Numbered from the stretch's first letter, positions 53,441-62,508 are shown. The stretch is DNA of 64,000 bases from Lachnospiraceae bacterium 10-1 (GCA_000403495.2 KE159799.1:1103940-1167939); one strand, 5' to 3'. Made by a program: numbers and translations. Notes: generated by a model not told the origin, from the letters alone.

Positions 53441-53502
53441 ATAATATTATATGATGTATAGTATTATTTGTGTTAAACATACTATATACCATATAATATT
53501 AT
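53441..53502. promoter_or_regulatory. Long inverted-repeat operator of the PadR operon
   Basis: Two 24-base arms (53441-53464 and 53479-53502) are inverted copies with 22 of 24 positions identical, separated by 14 bases. The right arm covers the -10 region and the left arm lies after the transcription start. Binding of PadR dimers to both arms would clamp the promoter. Confidence 0.7.
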
Positions 53503-53509
53503 TTGTCAA
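53481..53509 (-). promoter_or_regulatory. Promoter of the PadR operon
   Basis: Minus strand: perfect -35 TTGACA (53504-53509), 17-base spacer, -10 TATAGT (53481-53486). The spacer and -10 are inside the right arm of the inverted repeat. Confidence 0.8.
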
Positions 53510-53560
53510 CATTTATTATTAAAATCAAAAGATCAAATTTCCACACTGTCAGCATTCCAT

Positions 53561-53608
53561 AAAAAATAAAAAAAGCTGAATCTTCACGCTGCTGCGCAAA
53601 AATTCAAC
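53561..53608 (-). terminator. Terminator after the second chemoreceptor gene
   Basis: Minus strand: GTTGAAT pairs with ATTCAGC (one G-U), with a weaker inner GCGC-GCGT stem, followed by TTTTTTT. It lies 46 bases after the chemoreceptor stop. Confidence 0.75.
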
Positions 53609-53654
53609 CTCTTCTTTTTCCTTATATAAATTAACTACTATTTATTATCCCATT

Positions 53655-55544
53655 TTACTCCACCATCTTAAGCAGTTTTTCCGTAATATCCGCCATATCG
53701 GAAGAAGCCTGTTTCGTATTGTGGGACACCTCCACATTTCTTTCCACAACATCGGAAATTCTTCCAATCTTTCCCGCCGCATTTGTTACAGTCCTAACGT
53801 TGTCTTTTACCATATCGGTAATTTTCTCCACCTGCTGATTTGCGTGATCAATATTTTCAACTGCCACGTCAAATGCTTCTGCTGTCTGATCTGTAATTTC
53901 CCTTCCTTTTTCTATGGTTCTCATGGAATTGGTGATCAGTTCATTGGTTTCTTTGGCTGCCTGTGCACTTCTCGCAGCCAACTCTCCAATTTGTGTCGCC
54001 ACCACTGAAAATCCTCTTCCCATTTCACCGGCCCTGGCCGCTTCGATAGAAGCATTCAAAGAAAGCATATTGGTCTGCTCCGCAATAGAATTAATCTCAC
54101 CAATAATTTTTTCAATCTCTATTGACATCTCGCTGATCTTATGCATGGAATCCTTTAAAAGCTCCATCTGTGATTGTGTCTGCTTTATTTTCTCCGCTGA
54201 ATTTCCTGTTGCTGTTGTAATATTGGCGGAAGTCTTTACACTTTGGTTCAGTTCCTGCAGCATCTGATCCATGATCTGCTTTAAATCTTCCACTGCCTTT
54301 TCCTGCTCTTGCGTTCCCCCATAAATGTGGTCCGCATTCTGCAGGGTTACTCCCGAAACCTGATTTAAATCCTTACATGCATTTTTCACATTCCGGATCA
54401 GCTCCTTGTTACGCTCCATATCCTCCCTTTGCTGCTCTAAAAGTACTTCGTTTTCCTTTATATTCAGACTAATATTTCCTACCATTTTATTAATGCTCTG
54501 GGAAAGCATTTCAAATTCGGGATTTCCCTGCTCTTCTACCAAAGCTTCAAAGTTTCCACCGGCAATCTCCTTCATGGATCTGCAGATCCGGTTGATTCCA
54601 TCAACAATTTTACGATCTACCATCCAGTTAATCATAAACAATAAAGCTCCGAAAATAATCAACATACTTAAGGAAACCACAATTGTCTGATTGCGTCGTT
54701 CCCCATAGTATTCCCCGGAAGGCATAAAAGTTCCTATAATCTGTCCTTCATACTCCTGTGCATAATAGTAACCTTTTTCTCCATTAATTACAGCCCTGCC
54801 GCTTCCCGTCAGATTCTGTGGAAATCCCGCGCTTGCCGCTGAGGCGCCAAGCAAAGAAGCGTCCTTGTGGGCAAGAATCATTCCTTCTGAATCAATTGCA
54901 TAAATATACCCTGTCTCACCAAAATCTATGTCCTTTAAAACTACATCAATTGCGGTACTTGCAAGGGTATTCTCCAATACCTCCGGCCGCACGCCGACCT
55001 GTACCAGCCCCTTATCGTCAGATCTTGCCACGCCAATGTACTGCATTACAATTCCTTCCGCAACATTTACCTGCGGTTCCTGCACGATTTCAATAGACGG
55101 ATCATCAACAATCACCATAAACGCATTTGACTGTTCCCCGCTCTTCATGTCAAATCCAATATATTCCGGTATGGTACTACTGGTAATAATCCCGTCCGCA
55201 TCAATAATATGCAGCTCATTTACCATAAGCCTTTCCTTGATTTCATTTAACTTATCCATATTCCCGAAAATAGTCTTATCTGCTGCGAGCATATCGGCAA
55301 ATGCCCTTGTCTTTGCAAGATTGTTCTCTCCCAGATTTTCGGTTAATCTTTCTACATTTTCATCATTATCAAAAAGCTTTTCCTTCACATCCTCCAGCTT
55401 GTTTTGGCTGGACAAGACGTTGTTTCTCTTACTTATAAATGTCTGCAGTGCAAAAATAGCAGTAATGGTTACAAGAAATGCTGCAAGCATATAAATAAAA
55501 AGTCGTCTGGTAATTATTTTTTCATAAGGTAGCCCTTTCTGCAT
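53655..55544 (-). CDS. Methyl-accepting chemotaxis protein, double-Cache sensor
   Basis: Chemoreceptor of about 629 residues. An N-terminal helix ([18 protein letters not shown]) precedes a large dCache_1-like sensor (about 40-280, [41 protein letters not shown]). A second helix, HAMP segment and signalling coiled coil follow, with tip [23 protein letters not shown]. dCache receptors commonly bind amino acids or organic acids. The start is uncertain: neither ATG 55544 nor 55583 has a clear ribosome site. Confidence 0.9.
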   Translation of the reverse strand: MQKGLPYEKIITRRLFIYMLAAFLVTITAIFALQTFISKRNNVLSSQNKLEDVKEKLFDNDENVERLTENLGENNLAKTRAFADMLAADKTIFGNMDKLNEIKERLMVNELHIIDADGIITSSTIPEYIGFDMKSGEQSNAFMVIVDDPSIEIVQEPQVNVAEGIVMQYIGVARSDDKGLVQVGVRPEVLENTLASTAIDVVLKDIDFGETGYIYAIDSEGMILAHKDASLLGASAASAGFPQNLTGSGRAVINGEKGYYYAQEYEGQIIGTFMPSGEYYGERRNQTIVVSLSMLIIFGALLFMINWMVDRKIVDGINRICRSMKEIAGGNFEALVEEQGNPEFEMLSQSINKMVGNISLNIKENEVLLEQQREDMERNKELIRNVKNACKDLNQVSGVTLQNADHIYGGTQEQEKAVEDLKQIMDQMLQELNQSVKTSANITTATGNSAEKIKQTQSQMELLKDSMHKISEMSIEIEKIIGEINSIAEQTNMLSLNASIEAARAGEMGRGFSVVATQIGELAARSAQAAKETNELITNSMRTIEKGREITDQTAEAFDVAVENIDHANQQVEKITDMVKDNVRTVTNAAGKIGRISDVVERNVEVSHNTKQASSDMADITEKLLKMVE

Positions 55545-55664
55545 AATTATGTAAAAATACAATAAATGAATAGTATAATTCATTCTATCATTTTTTATCG
55601 AAATAGCGCAAGGGAAAACAACTAATTTATATATCAGAAATAAAGTAAATTATCCCTAAAGTTT

Positions 55665-56999
55665 TCATTCGTACACAATCTTTGCATTCGGATAAATACG
55701 TTCCATTCTTTCGTCTGGAAAACGCTCATCCAAAAACATATCTATCCCGTCCGGACTTTCCTGCTGCCGGGTAAAATCCCCCCTTTGTCTCTCCTCATAT
55801 CTTCCAAGAGCCAAAGCAGAAATCAAACAGTTAAAAATCATAAAAATGATCATAAGGTTACAAGAATAACTCCCTGCTTTTTCCGGCAGCTTTTCTATCC
55901 ACTTTGACAATAACGGATACAGAAATTTCATCCACACCACCGCGGCAATTCCCCAAAAGAAACAATAAAGAAGATTAATTCTGCCTCCTAAGTTAAAACG
56001 AAAACCACTATAATCCCAAAAAACCGTACCAAACACCAACTCTGTAAAAACACTGCAGATATACTCATAAGCACCGCCAAGCAGTGTTCCCGCCACAAAT
56101 ATATAAGAATCACTCTTATCCCTGATCCGGTAAAGAACCGCAGTCAGCAGCGCACATCCAAGTCCCCACACAATACTAAAGGGACCATAAACCACACTGC
56201 TGCGGCTCATAAGCCGCCCTGTTGTAATCAGGCAAAAGACTGTCTCTGTAATATCCCCCAGGAAAGCACCTATAAAAAACAAACTGGCCAGCTTATAAAA
56301 ACTACACCCTGCTGCAAAAACCGCCGGCTTTACTTTCGGCTTTGCCTGTTTTTTTAATTCTCCGGCTTCCAGCACAGGAAATGCCATTTCCATACGTCTT
56401 GTGATTCTTTTCGTAATAGCATTTTCCAAAAGCCTTGATACCTGAACCATTCCCTCCGTGAGCTGGGAAATCTGTTCCATCCGCTTTTGCATGCCCCAAA
56501 TAGCAAGGGCTGTTCCTACTGCATCCAAAGCAAGCACTGCCCCCATGCCCCAAAGTAAAACTAATCCAATAAGTCCTGGAACAAGTTTTATAAAAGTTGC
56601 AAAAAACGGATTAACAAAATAAATAAGAAGTACCGCACATATCCCCCATACTGTTGAATACTGAAGGCAGATAAAACCTTCAAAGTGAAACCTCTTACCG
56701 GAATAGTCCCACCATTTCCTGTGAAAAATTTTTTCAAGCAAAGCTCCTGTCAGAAATTCAATAAAGGATGCTAAAATAGCTCCTCCAAGAAAAAGGAAAA
56801 ATACACTGCCATGTAATTCCGGCAGAAAAACTGCAAAAGCGGCCGCACCTGTTCCATAAATGGGACAAAAAGGACCACTGACAAACCCTCTGTTAATAAA
56901 TTTCTTCTTATTATATGCCGCTGTACATACCTCAGCCACCCATCCAATAAAAGAATAAATAAAAAAGAACCAGCCTATTTCGTAAAATGAATATACCAT
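55665..56999 (-). CDS. Duplicated CmpB-type (putative ABC transporter type IV) membrane protein
   Basis: Membrane protein of 444 residues made of two similar halves. Each half has about five helices with FIGWVAEVCTAAYNKKKFINRGFVSGPFCPIYGTGA and HRKWWDYSGKRFHFEGFICLQYSTVWG in the first, and FLGDITETVFCLITTGRLMSRSSVVYGPFSIVWGLG and VFWDYSGFRFNLGGRINLLYCFFWG in the second. This is the PF06541-like family, whose role is not established. The C-terminal 50 residues are hydrophilic. ATG 56999 has GAGGAG ten bases upstream. Confidence 0.82.
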   Translation of the reverse strand: MVYSFYEIGWFFFIYSFIGWVAEVCTAAYNKKKFINRGFVSGPFCPIYGTGAAAFAVFLPELHGSVFFLFLGGAILASFIEFLTGALLEKIFHRKWWDYSGKRFHFEGFICLQYSTVWGICAVLLIYFVNPFFATFIKLVPGLIGLVLLWGMGAVLALDAVGTALAIWGMQKRMEQISQLTEGMVQVSRLLENAITKRITRRMEMAFPVLEAGELKKQAKPKVKPAVFAAGCSFYKLASLFFIGAFLGDITETVFCLITTGRLMSRSSVVYGPFSIVWGLGCALLTAVLYRIRDKSDSYIFVAGTLLGGAYEYICSVFTELVFGTVFWDYSGFRFNLGGRINLLYCFFWGIAAVVWMKFLYPLLSKWIEKLPEKAGSYSCNLMIIFMIFNCLISALALGRYEERQRGDFTRQQESPDGIDMFLDERFPDERMERIYPNAKIVYE

Positions 57000-57074
57000 G
57001 ACATCCACGCTCCTCTTTTGTAAAAAGATTTACATAAACATCATGGTATCACAGAAAGTTCAGGTCGTATAGCA

Positions 57075-57560
57075 TTACATTTTCTTTTTATAATATACAA
57101 ACGCAATAATATAGGAAAACAAAAACATATCTATAACAAATATTACTGCCTTGAACAATACAGGCTCAAAAATACCAAAAATCATTCCTGCCGCTGTAAT
57201 CACAAACATCATTATCATAAGAGTTGCCCGGGCAGCTTTCTTATTAATTTCGTCCAGTCTCTCATCCGCATTTTCCAGGCGGCTTTGTTTTAATTTTTCT
57301 TCATTATGTAAAAGAATTATATTTTTCATAAAAAGCAGAATTCCTGCCAAAAAAATTCCTGTTCCAAAACCACAGTATACACCTAATGCCTGGTCTGGCA
57401 GTGCAGCAGTCTGCGACTGGTGCGCAAGAAATGCGCTTCCTGCTATAAGCACCCCTGTCAGTGCAAGAACTGCAATCCAGATATTCCTTTTCTTTAATAC
57501 TTCTTTGTATTCCTCATTTGTTGCTGCTGTTGTTGTACACAAAAAACCTTTAATTTTCAT
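57075..57560 (-). CDS. Four-helix membrane protein paired with an XRE regulator
   Basis: A 161-residue protein. A polar N-terminal segment of 25 residues is followed by four hydrophobic helices in two pairs with a charged loop between them (NEEKLKQSRLENADERLDEINKKAAR). Its ATG overlaps the stop of the XRE gene by four bases. XRE plus small membrane protein cassettes of this kind (DUF3796/DUF2178-like) are frequent in Clostridia and the membrane partner may control the regulator. Exact family not certain. Confidence 0.75.
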   Translation of the reverse strand: MKIKGFLCTTTAATNEEYKEVLKKRNIWIAVLALTGVLIAGSAFLAHQSQTAALPDQALGVYCGFGTGIFLAGILLFMKNIILLHNEEKLKQSRLENADERLDEINKKAARATLMIMMFVITAAGMIFGIFEPVLFKAVIFVIDMFLFSYIIAFVYYKKKM

Positions 57561-57766
57561 ATGTTTTCATCCTCCCTGTCAAAAATAATCATTTCTTCAA
57601 TTGTCACACCAAAAAACTGTGCAATCTTATGGGCCAGTATCAAAGACGCCTTATATTTTCCGTTTTCAAGGGAAATAATCGTTTGTCTGGTCACATTAAC
57701 CGCTTCCGCCAGCTCCTCCTGAGTGACCTTTTGTTCCTTCCGGTATTGTGCAATCTTTGTCTGCAT
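57557..57766 (-). CDS. Small XRE-family helix-turn-helix regulator
   Basis: A 69-residue one-domain repressor: IAQYRKEQKVTQEELAEAVNVTRQTIISLENGKYKASLILAHKIAQFFGV covers the five helices of the Cro/CI fold. AAGGAG lies eight bases upstream. It is translationally coupled to the following membrane protein. Palindromic sites with TTTACAT cores over its promoter suggest autoregulation. Confidence 0.93.
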   Translation of the reverse strand: MQTKIAQYRKEQKVTQEELAEAVNVTRQTIISLENGKYKASLILAHKIAQFFGVTIEEMIIFDREDENI

Positions 57767-57788
57767 AAATTACTCCTTCTTTAATGAT

Positions 57789-57858
57789 AATGTAAAACGC
57801 GCTTTACATTTTAGAGTATAGTCCGCTTTACGTTATTTGTCAAGCACACTTTACATTT
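57789..57858. promoter_or_regulatory. XRE operator sites
   Basis: AATGTAAA and TTTACATT form an inverted repeat around six bases (57789-57810) just after the transcription start. Further copies of the half-site are CGCTTTACGTT (57824-57834) in the promoter spacer and CACTTTACATTT (57847-57858) upstream of the -35. Three sites around one promoter resemble phage-type repressor operators. Confidence 0.6.
57815..57843 (-). promoter_or_regulatory. Promoter of the XRE operon
   Basis: Minus strand: perfect -35 TTGACA (57838-57843), 17-base spacer, -10 TATACT (57815-57820). It gives a leader of about 40 bases before the XRE start. Confidence 0.8.
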
Positions 57859-57976
57859 TTATTTTATTTTTCAGCAGCTCCCACATACAATCGGGCAGGG
57901 AAGACATTTTCTGCTTACCATGCGCCATAGCGGCATATTCCCCCTGCACAGGGCTGCGCAAAAAAGCGCCTACCAT
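57851..57976 (-). CDS. Possible 41-residue small protein (or conserved intergenic sequence)
   Basis: An open frame MVGAFLRSPVQGEYAAMAHG..., ending in WELLKNKIKM, sits in the gap between the amylase and the XRE gene; it can be read back without a stop for seven more codons. The peptide seems familiar to me as a recurrent short hypothetical sequence in Lachnospiraceae genomes, which I cannot verify here. There is no convincing ribosome site, and its end overlaps the XRE operator copies. It may be a gene remnant or repeat rather than a translated gene. Confidence 0.3.
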   Translation of the reverse strand: MVGAFLRSPVQGEYAAMAHGKQKMSSLPDCMWELLKNKIKM

Positions 57977-58013
57977 TGCTGATAAGCGCCTGCCTTCCGG
58001 TTATGAAATTATT

Positions 58014-59324
58014 TTATCTTTCCATTTTCCAAAAAAATGCACTATAAGGCGGCAGCTGGCTTCCTCCGCCAAAATCGTGCAGCTGGCCGCTGATTAAGTC
58101 AACTGCCTGCCCACAGCCTGCATCAAAATGCGCCGTATAAGGCTCGCTGTCCGCATTAATAGCCACCAGAACCCTCTCTCCATCTGCCTTTCTTTCAAAT
58201 ATACACTGTTTGTTGGTTAAAACTACCGAACGGAAATCTCCATAGCACAGCGCCTTTGAACTTTTCTTGGCCTCTGCCAATTTTGAAATCCACTCTGAAA
58301 GCTCATTGTAAACCGGCTCCGGAAAATTAGCACGAAGGGCAGGATCTCCCTCGCTTTTGTTTGCTTTTGCTCCCCACTCGCTTCCATAATATACGCAGGG
58401 AATTCCCGGCATCCCAAAGCACATGGCATAGATAAGGGGAAGATGCTTTTCATTGCCTAAAATACTTGCCACTCTTGTAACATCATGATTATCCACAAAA
58501 GACAACATATGTTTTCCTTTATAGAGCGTCCAGTTCTCAGGTCCGAACTGACGGAGCAGTGAGTGAACAATCTCAAACATATTCATGCTGTTAAAGCTGG
58601 AATATAAGCCTTTATAACATTCATAGTTGGTAGCAGAGTGAAGCATCCCATCATTAACCATACGGTTATAATCCCCATGAAGCATTTCACCAAGAAGATA
58701 AAAATCCGGTTTCAAATCGTTTGTAAAGCTTCTTAACCTTCTTACAAAATTTTCATCCAGGCAGTATGCCACATCCAGACGAAGTCCGTCAATATCAAAT
58801 TCATCTACCCAATATTTCACCGCATCCAGGATATGGTCCACTACCTCCCCATTTTGGAGATTCAGCTTCACCAGATCATAATTGCCTTCCCAACCTTCAT
58901 ACCAAAGACCGTCATTGTAATTGGAGTTTCCGTCAAGACTCACTTTAAACCAATGTAAGAAAGGAGAATTCTCCCTGTTCTTTATTACATCCTGAAACTG
59001 GTAAAAGCCTCTTCCCACGTGATTAAACACACCATCAAGCACTACCTTGATTCCATTTTCATGGAGTTTATCACAAACCTCCTTGAAATCCTCATTGGTA
59101 CCCAGCCGGACATCAATCTTCTTATAATCTCTGGTGTTATATCCATGTGTATCAGACTCAAACACCGGTGAAAAATAAACTGCATTTACTCCAAGCTTTT
59201 TCATATGAGGAATCCAGTCCTCCACCTTTTTAATCCGGCTCGTCAATACACCGTCATTTTCAAATGGCGCCCCGCAAAATCCAAGGGGATAGATCTGATA
59301 AAAAACACTTTCATATGCCCACAT
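58014..59324 (-). CDS. Alpha-amylase family (GH13) enzyme, cyclomaltodextrinase/neopullulanase-like
   Basis: Cytosolic GH13 enzyme of 436 residues, without the N-terminal dimerisation domain of many neopullulanases. Conserved regions: VLDGVFNHVG (I), DGLRLDVAY with the nucleophile Asp (II), FYLLGEML with the acid Glu (III) and LSFVDNHDVTR (IV). The C-terminal beta domain is short. It likely cuts maltodextrins or cyclic and branched glucans inside the cell. AGGAGG lies 11 bases upstream. No other starch gene is nearby. Confidence 0.93.
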   Translation of the reverse strand: MWAYESVFYQIYPLGFCGAPFENDGVLTSRIKKVEDWIPHMKKLGVNAVYFSPVFESDTHGYNTRDYKKIDVRLGTNEDFKEVCDKLHENGIKVVLDGVFNHVGRGFYQFQDVIKNRENSPFLHWFKVSLDGNSNYNDGLWYEGWEGNYDLVKLNLQNGEVVDHILDAVKYWVDEFDIDGLRLDVAYCLDENFVRRLRSFTNDLKPDFYLLGEMLHGDYNRMVNDGMLHSATNYECYKGLYSSFNSMNMFEIVHSLLRQFGPENWTLYKGKHMLSFVDNHDVTRVASILGNEKHLPLIYAMCFGMPGIPCVYYGSEWGAKANKSEGDPALRANFPEPVYNELSEWISKLAEAKKSSKALCYGDFRSVVLTNKQCIFERKADGERVLVAINADSEPYTAHFDAGCGQAVDLISGQLHDFGGGSQLPPYSAFFWKMER

Positions 59325-59885
59325 ATTTTTATGCCTCCTGATTTCTTACAGCTTTTATAGCTCTGCTGTCTACTGCCGGCCTCATGCAACTGACCGAATT
59401 TTATTTTACCATACTTTCCATTTTGTGTATACATTCCTGTCAAAATCTCTCCCCTTCAAAAAGTGGAACATATGCTCCAAATCCATATCTTTTCCGGATA
59501 ATTACATGATTTCTACCGGATTAGTACCAGTTTAGTCAATTTACAGCCATTTCTTATTGACCAGGTAAGTATTTTTTCTTTTTTGAAATTTTTACCCTTC
59601 AAATATACACTGAATACCACTCACATATTTTTTACAAAAAATGTGAAAAAAGTAGAGAAATCCCCAATTTCCACAGAGTTATCCACAATGACACTATTGT
59701 CATTTATTATGACTTGCTCACTGTTTTTGACAAAATGCGACGTCATATATTATATGTTCCTTCATTTTTCAGCATTTTTCAATCTATATAAGTCAAAATT
59801 CAACAATTCAACATAGAATGTACTCTATTTCCTTTTCTTTCCACAGGAGAAAGATATGTGGATAAGTTCCTGAGAAAACACTGTT
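59325..59885. other. Gene-free AT-rich region with DnaA-box-like sequences
   Basis: 561 bases with no convincing gene. It contains the amylase leader, an 18-base palindrome AATGACACTATTGTCATT (59687-59704), a plus-strand TTGACA (59727-59732) followed by AT-rich -10-like sequence, and four DnaA-box-like sites at 59668-59865. A 77-codon plus-strand frame (59583-59816) is low-complexity and not supported. Confidence 0.5.
59668..59865. promoter_or_regulatory. Cluster of four DnaA-box-like sites
   Basis: Two exact TTATCCACA boxes occur in opposite orientation (59679-59687 plus; 59857-59865 minus). Each is beside a TTTCCACAG near-match (59668-59676 and 59838-59846). The 150 bases between the pairs are AT-rich. 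DnaA would be expected to bind; the function (titration, local regulation or origin-like) is unknown. Confidence 0.5.
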
Positions 59886-62405
59886 TTACAGCCACTCATC
59901 CCAAAAACGTTCTATTCTTCTGCCAATTCGTTCTAAAGAGACCTGTTCATACTCCTCCCATTCCCTAGGGTACATTCTTTTGTAAGAAGCTGTAAGAAAC
60001 CTTTCATCAAGCAACGCTACAATCCCCACATCCTCCACTGTTCTTATTACCCTTCCTGCTGCCTGAAGCACCTTATTCATTCCAGGGTACCTATAAGCAA
60101 AATCAAATCCGTTATCACCCTGACTGTCAAAAAACTTTTTCAAAATTTCCCGTTCATTACATACCTGGGGAAGTCCGGTTCCAACAATAACCGCACCAAT
60201 AAGGCTATCCTTCTTCAAATCAATTCCTTCGCTGAATATTCCCCCGAGAACACAAAATCCTATCAGTGTGTTTCTTTTCTCCTGTACGCTTTTTTCTTCT
60301 ATGACCATATCCGTCCCCAATGCCCGAATACCCTTTTCTGCCGCATAAATCTTCTTCTCCGCTGCCTGAAAGCGGGCAAGAAATGCCTCCCTGCTTTCTT
60401 CATCCATATGTTCTTCCTGCAAAAGACATTCTGTCTGCTGCCCATCCTCAAAATAAGTGATATATACATTGTACACATTCTGCAAAAAAGCATGAGATGG
60501 AAAAAACACCATATAATTGCCTTCTCTCTCTTTGACAATTCTATGAATATAAGCTGCAATATTATAATACTCCATGTCAGAACGTCTGCTATATTTGCTG
60601 GTCACATCTTCCGCAATAAACAATCCCCTTTTGCGGGGATCAAAAACAGAGTGGGCATATACCTCATAATCCCCTTTTTCCGCACCAAGAAGCTGTTTAT
60701 AATACTGAATGGGGAGCAGCGTTGCCGAAAATAAAATAGTGCTTCTGCCCCTTAACATGCATTCCTTTAAATTATTGGAAGGATTCACGCAGAAAAATTT
60801 AATGCAAAATCTTCCGTCAGATTCCATCTGGGTATAAATCACATAATTTTGATCCAGTTTATCATTGATCAAAAGAAAATGAGAAATTTCAAAGTAAAAA
60901 TCCAGAATATCCATTTTCACCGGGCTATCTTCATTTTCCTCCAGATAATCCTCCATAATGGAAGAAAGCCTTACCAGATTTCTGATAAAAGGCACAACTT
61001 CCTCCTCATTCAGGCAGGCATAGCCCTCACACTTCCGCTTTAACTCAAGCAGATCATGATTACATTTTTCCAACTGCCTGTACATTCTTCCGTCATAATC
61101 CTTCACCGTCTTTTTCAATGCAAGAAAATCTTCTTTTAAAAGAACAGCACTATACATTTCACGGCCTCTGTCTACCAGATTATGCGCTTCATCTATTAAA
61201 AAGATATATTCTCCCCGAACTCCTTCCCCAAAAAAGCGCTTCAAATATACATGTGGATCAAACAAATAATTATAGTCACATATAATCATATCTGCAAAAA
61301 GGCTCATATCAAGGCACATCTCAAAAGGACACACTTGATGCCTGCGGGCAAAGGTTTCTACCGCTTCCCGATTAAAATTATCCCGATTAACCAATAAATC
61401 GTAAACAGCGTCGTTGATTCTGTCATAATGGCCTTTTGCGTAAGGACAATACTCAGGATTGCACTCTGTCTCCTCCATAAAACAGATTTTATCTTTTGCA
61501 GTTAAAATAACCGTTTTCAATTTAAGCTTCTGATTACGCATCTGCTCCACCGCATTATCAGCAACTGTACGGGTAATTGTTTTTGCCGTCAAATAAAAAA
61601 TCTTTTCTGCCATCCCTTCTCCCATAGCTTTTACGGAAGGAAATATAGTAGAAATTGTTTTTCCCACGCCAGTTGGCGCTTCAATGAACAGCTTCCTTTT
61701 GTGATAAACCGTTTGATATACATAGGTGGCAAGCTCCTTTTGCCCCTTACGATATTCATATGGAAAAATAAGTGTTTTGATAGAATTATGCCGAAGCTGA
61801 TTCCACTGAAATTGAAAATCAGACCATTTTTTATATTCTTTTATTATATCGCCAAACCACTGCCGAAGCTCTTCCATCTCATATTCAAAATGGAAATATT
61901 TAATTTCTTCCGTATCAATATTGCAATAGGTCATTCTTACCCTTATGCTTCTTAAAGCATTCTGCTGTCCATAAATAAATGCATAGCATTTTGCCTGAGC
62001 CAGATGTACCGGAACTGCTTCTTTTATCTTATGGAGATCTCTATAGGTTCCCTTAATCTCATCAATTGTCACTGTATACAGATCCCGAATTTCCGGCGTA
62101 ATCTCCATATCCCTTACCTCCGGAACCTGCACTGCATCTGCCACAGGAGATATAATAATCCCATCAGCCCTTCCTTCTATATGAATCTCATACTCTGATG
62201 TTGCAAAAATAAAGCGCAAAAGAACCTCCGCATGATAATCAGCTCCCATTCGTCTTTGAATCATACGGTGAATCCGTCCGCCTTCCTGCATGGCATTATC
62301 AGGCGCTGCTGCTTTTCTATTGTCAATATCTCCTGAACGTAAAATAAATTCTACCAGATTCCTTACCGAAATTTGTATCTCCGTAATCCCGCCCATCCTT
62401 TCCAA
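59886..62405 (-). CDS. DinG/XPD-family DNA helicase with N-terminal Cas4/RecB-like nuclease domain
   Basis: A fusion of 839 residues. The N-terminal part (about 1-195) has PD-(D/E)xK nuclease marks: EGGRIHRMI, IEGRADGII, TIDEIKGTYRD and HLAQAKCYAFIYG. The helicase has Walker A EAPTGVGKT, four Cys for an iron-sulfur cluster (CFMEETECNPEYCPY and HQVCPFEMC), DEAH box FLIDEAHNL and QAAGRVIRT in motif VI. It should unwind and possibly trim 5' tailed or R-loop DNA in repair. The likely start is TTG 62405: AGGGAG is nine bases upstream, inside the hairpin of the preceding terminator. ATG 62396 is the alternative. Confidence 0.88.
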   Translation of the reverse strand: MERMGGITEIQISVRNLVEFILRSGDIDNRKAAAPDNAMQEGGRIHRMIQRRMGADYHAEVLLRFIFATSEYEIHIEGRADGIIISPVADAVQVPEVRDMEITPEIRDLYTVTIDEIKGTYRDLHKIKEAVPVHLAQAKCYAFIYGQQNALRSIRVRMTYCNIDTEEIKYFHFEYEMEELRQWFGDIIKEYKKWSDFQFQWNQLRHNSIKTLIFPYEYRKGQKELATYVYQTVYHKRKLFIEAPTGVGKTISTIFPSVKAMGEGMAEKIFYLTAKTITRTVADNAVEQMRNQKLKLKTVILTAKDKICFMEETECNPEYCPYAKGHYDRINDAVYDLLVNRDNFNREAVETFARRHQVCPFEMCLDMSLFADMIICDYNYLFDPHVYLKRFFGEGVRGEYIFLIDEAHNLVDRGREMYSAVLLKEDFLALKKTVKDYDGRMYRQLEKCNHDLLELKRKCEGYACLNEEEVVPFIRNLVRLSSIMEDYLEENEDSPVKMDILDFYFEISHFLLINDKLDQNYVIYTQMESDGRFCIKFFCVNPSNNLKECMLRGRSTILFSATLLPIQYYKQLLGAEKGDYEVYAHSVFDPRKRGLFIAEDVTSKYSRRSDMEYYNIAAYIHRIVKEREGNYMVFFPSHAFLQNVYNVYITYFEDGQQTECLLQEEHMDEESREAFLARFQAAEKKIYAAEKGIRALGTDMVIEEKSVQEKRNTLIGFCVLGGIFSEGIDLKKDSLIGAVIVGTGLPQVCNEREILKKFFDSQGDNGFDFAYRYPGMNKVLQAAGRVIRTVEDVGIVALLDERFLTASYKRMYPREWEEYEQVSLERIGRRIERFWDEWL

Positions 62406-62412
62406 ACAAAAA

Positions 62413-62452
62413 AACTCCCTAAAAAGATAGTACGCTATCTTTTTCAGGGAGT
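62413..62452 (-). terminator. Strong terminator after the HPr-like gene, containing the dinG-like ribosome site
   Basis: Minus strand: ACTCCCT pairs with AGGGAGT and AAAAAGATAG-type arms pair with CTATCTTTTT, one bulged base, four-base loop, then TTTTTTT. The 3' arm AGGGAG is also the best Shine-Dalgarno sequence for the helicase gene, so the hairpin can hide it. Confidence 0.9.
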
Positions 62453-62508
62453 CAATCAGATGAATATATTGCTTAAGTGTAATAGAAGAATATTAATTGT
62501 CTGTTTAT

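Noticed and set aside
54928-55494. 188-codon plus-strand frame
   Set aside because: It lies opposite the well-supported chemoreceptor gene, is Ser-rich and has no ribosome site; antisense shadow.
59583-59816. 77-codon plus-strand frame in the gene-free region
   Set aside because: Composed mostly of Phe, Leu, Ser, Thr from AT-rich DNA, crosses DnaA-like boxes and has no ribosome site.
59668-59865. Chromosomal origin oriC
   Set aside because: Only four DnaA-like boxes and no dnaA, dnaN, rpmH, gidA or parAB nearby; kept as a DnaA-site cluster instead.
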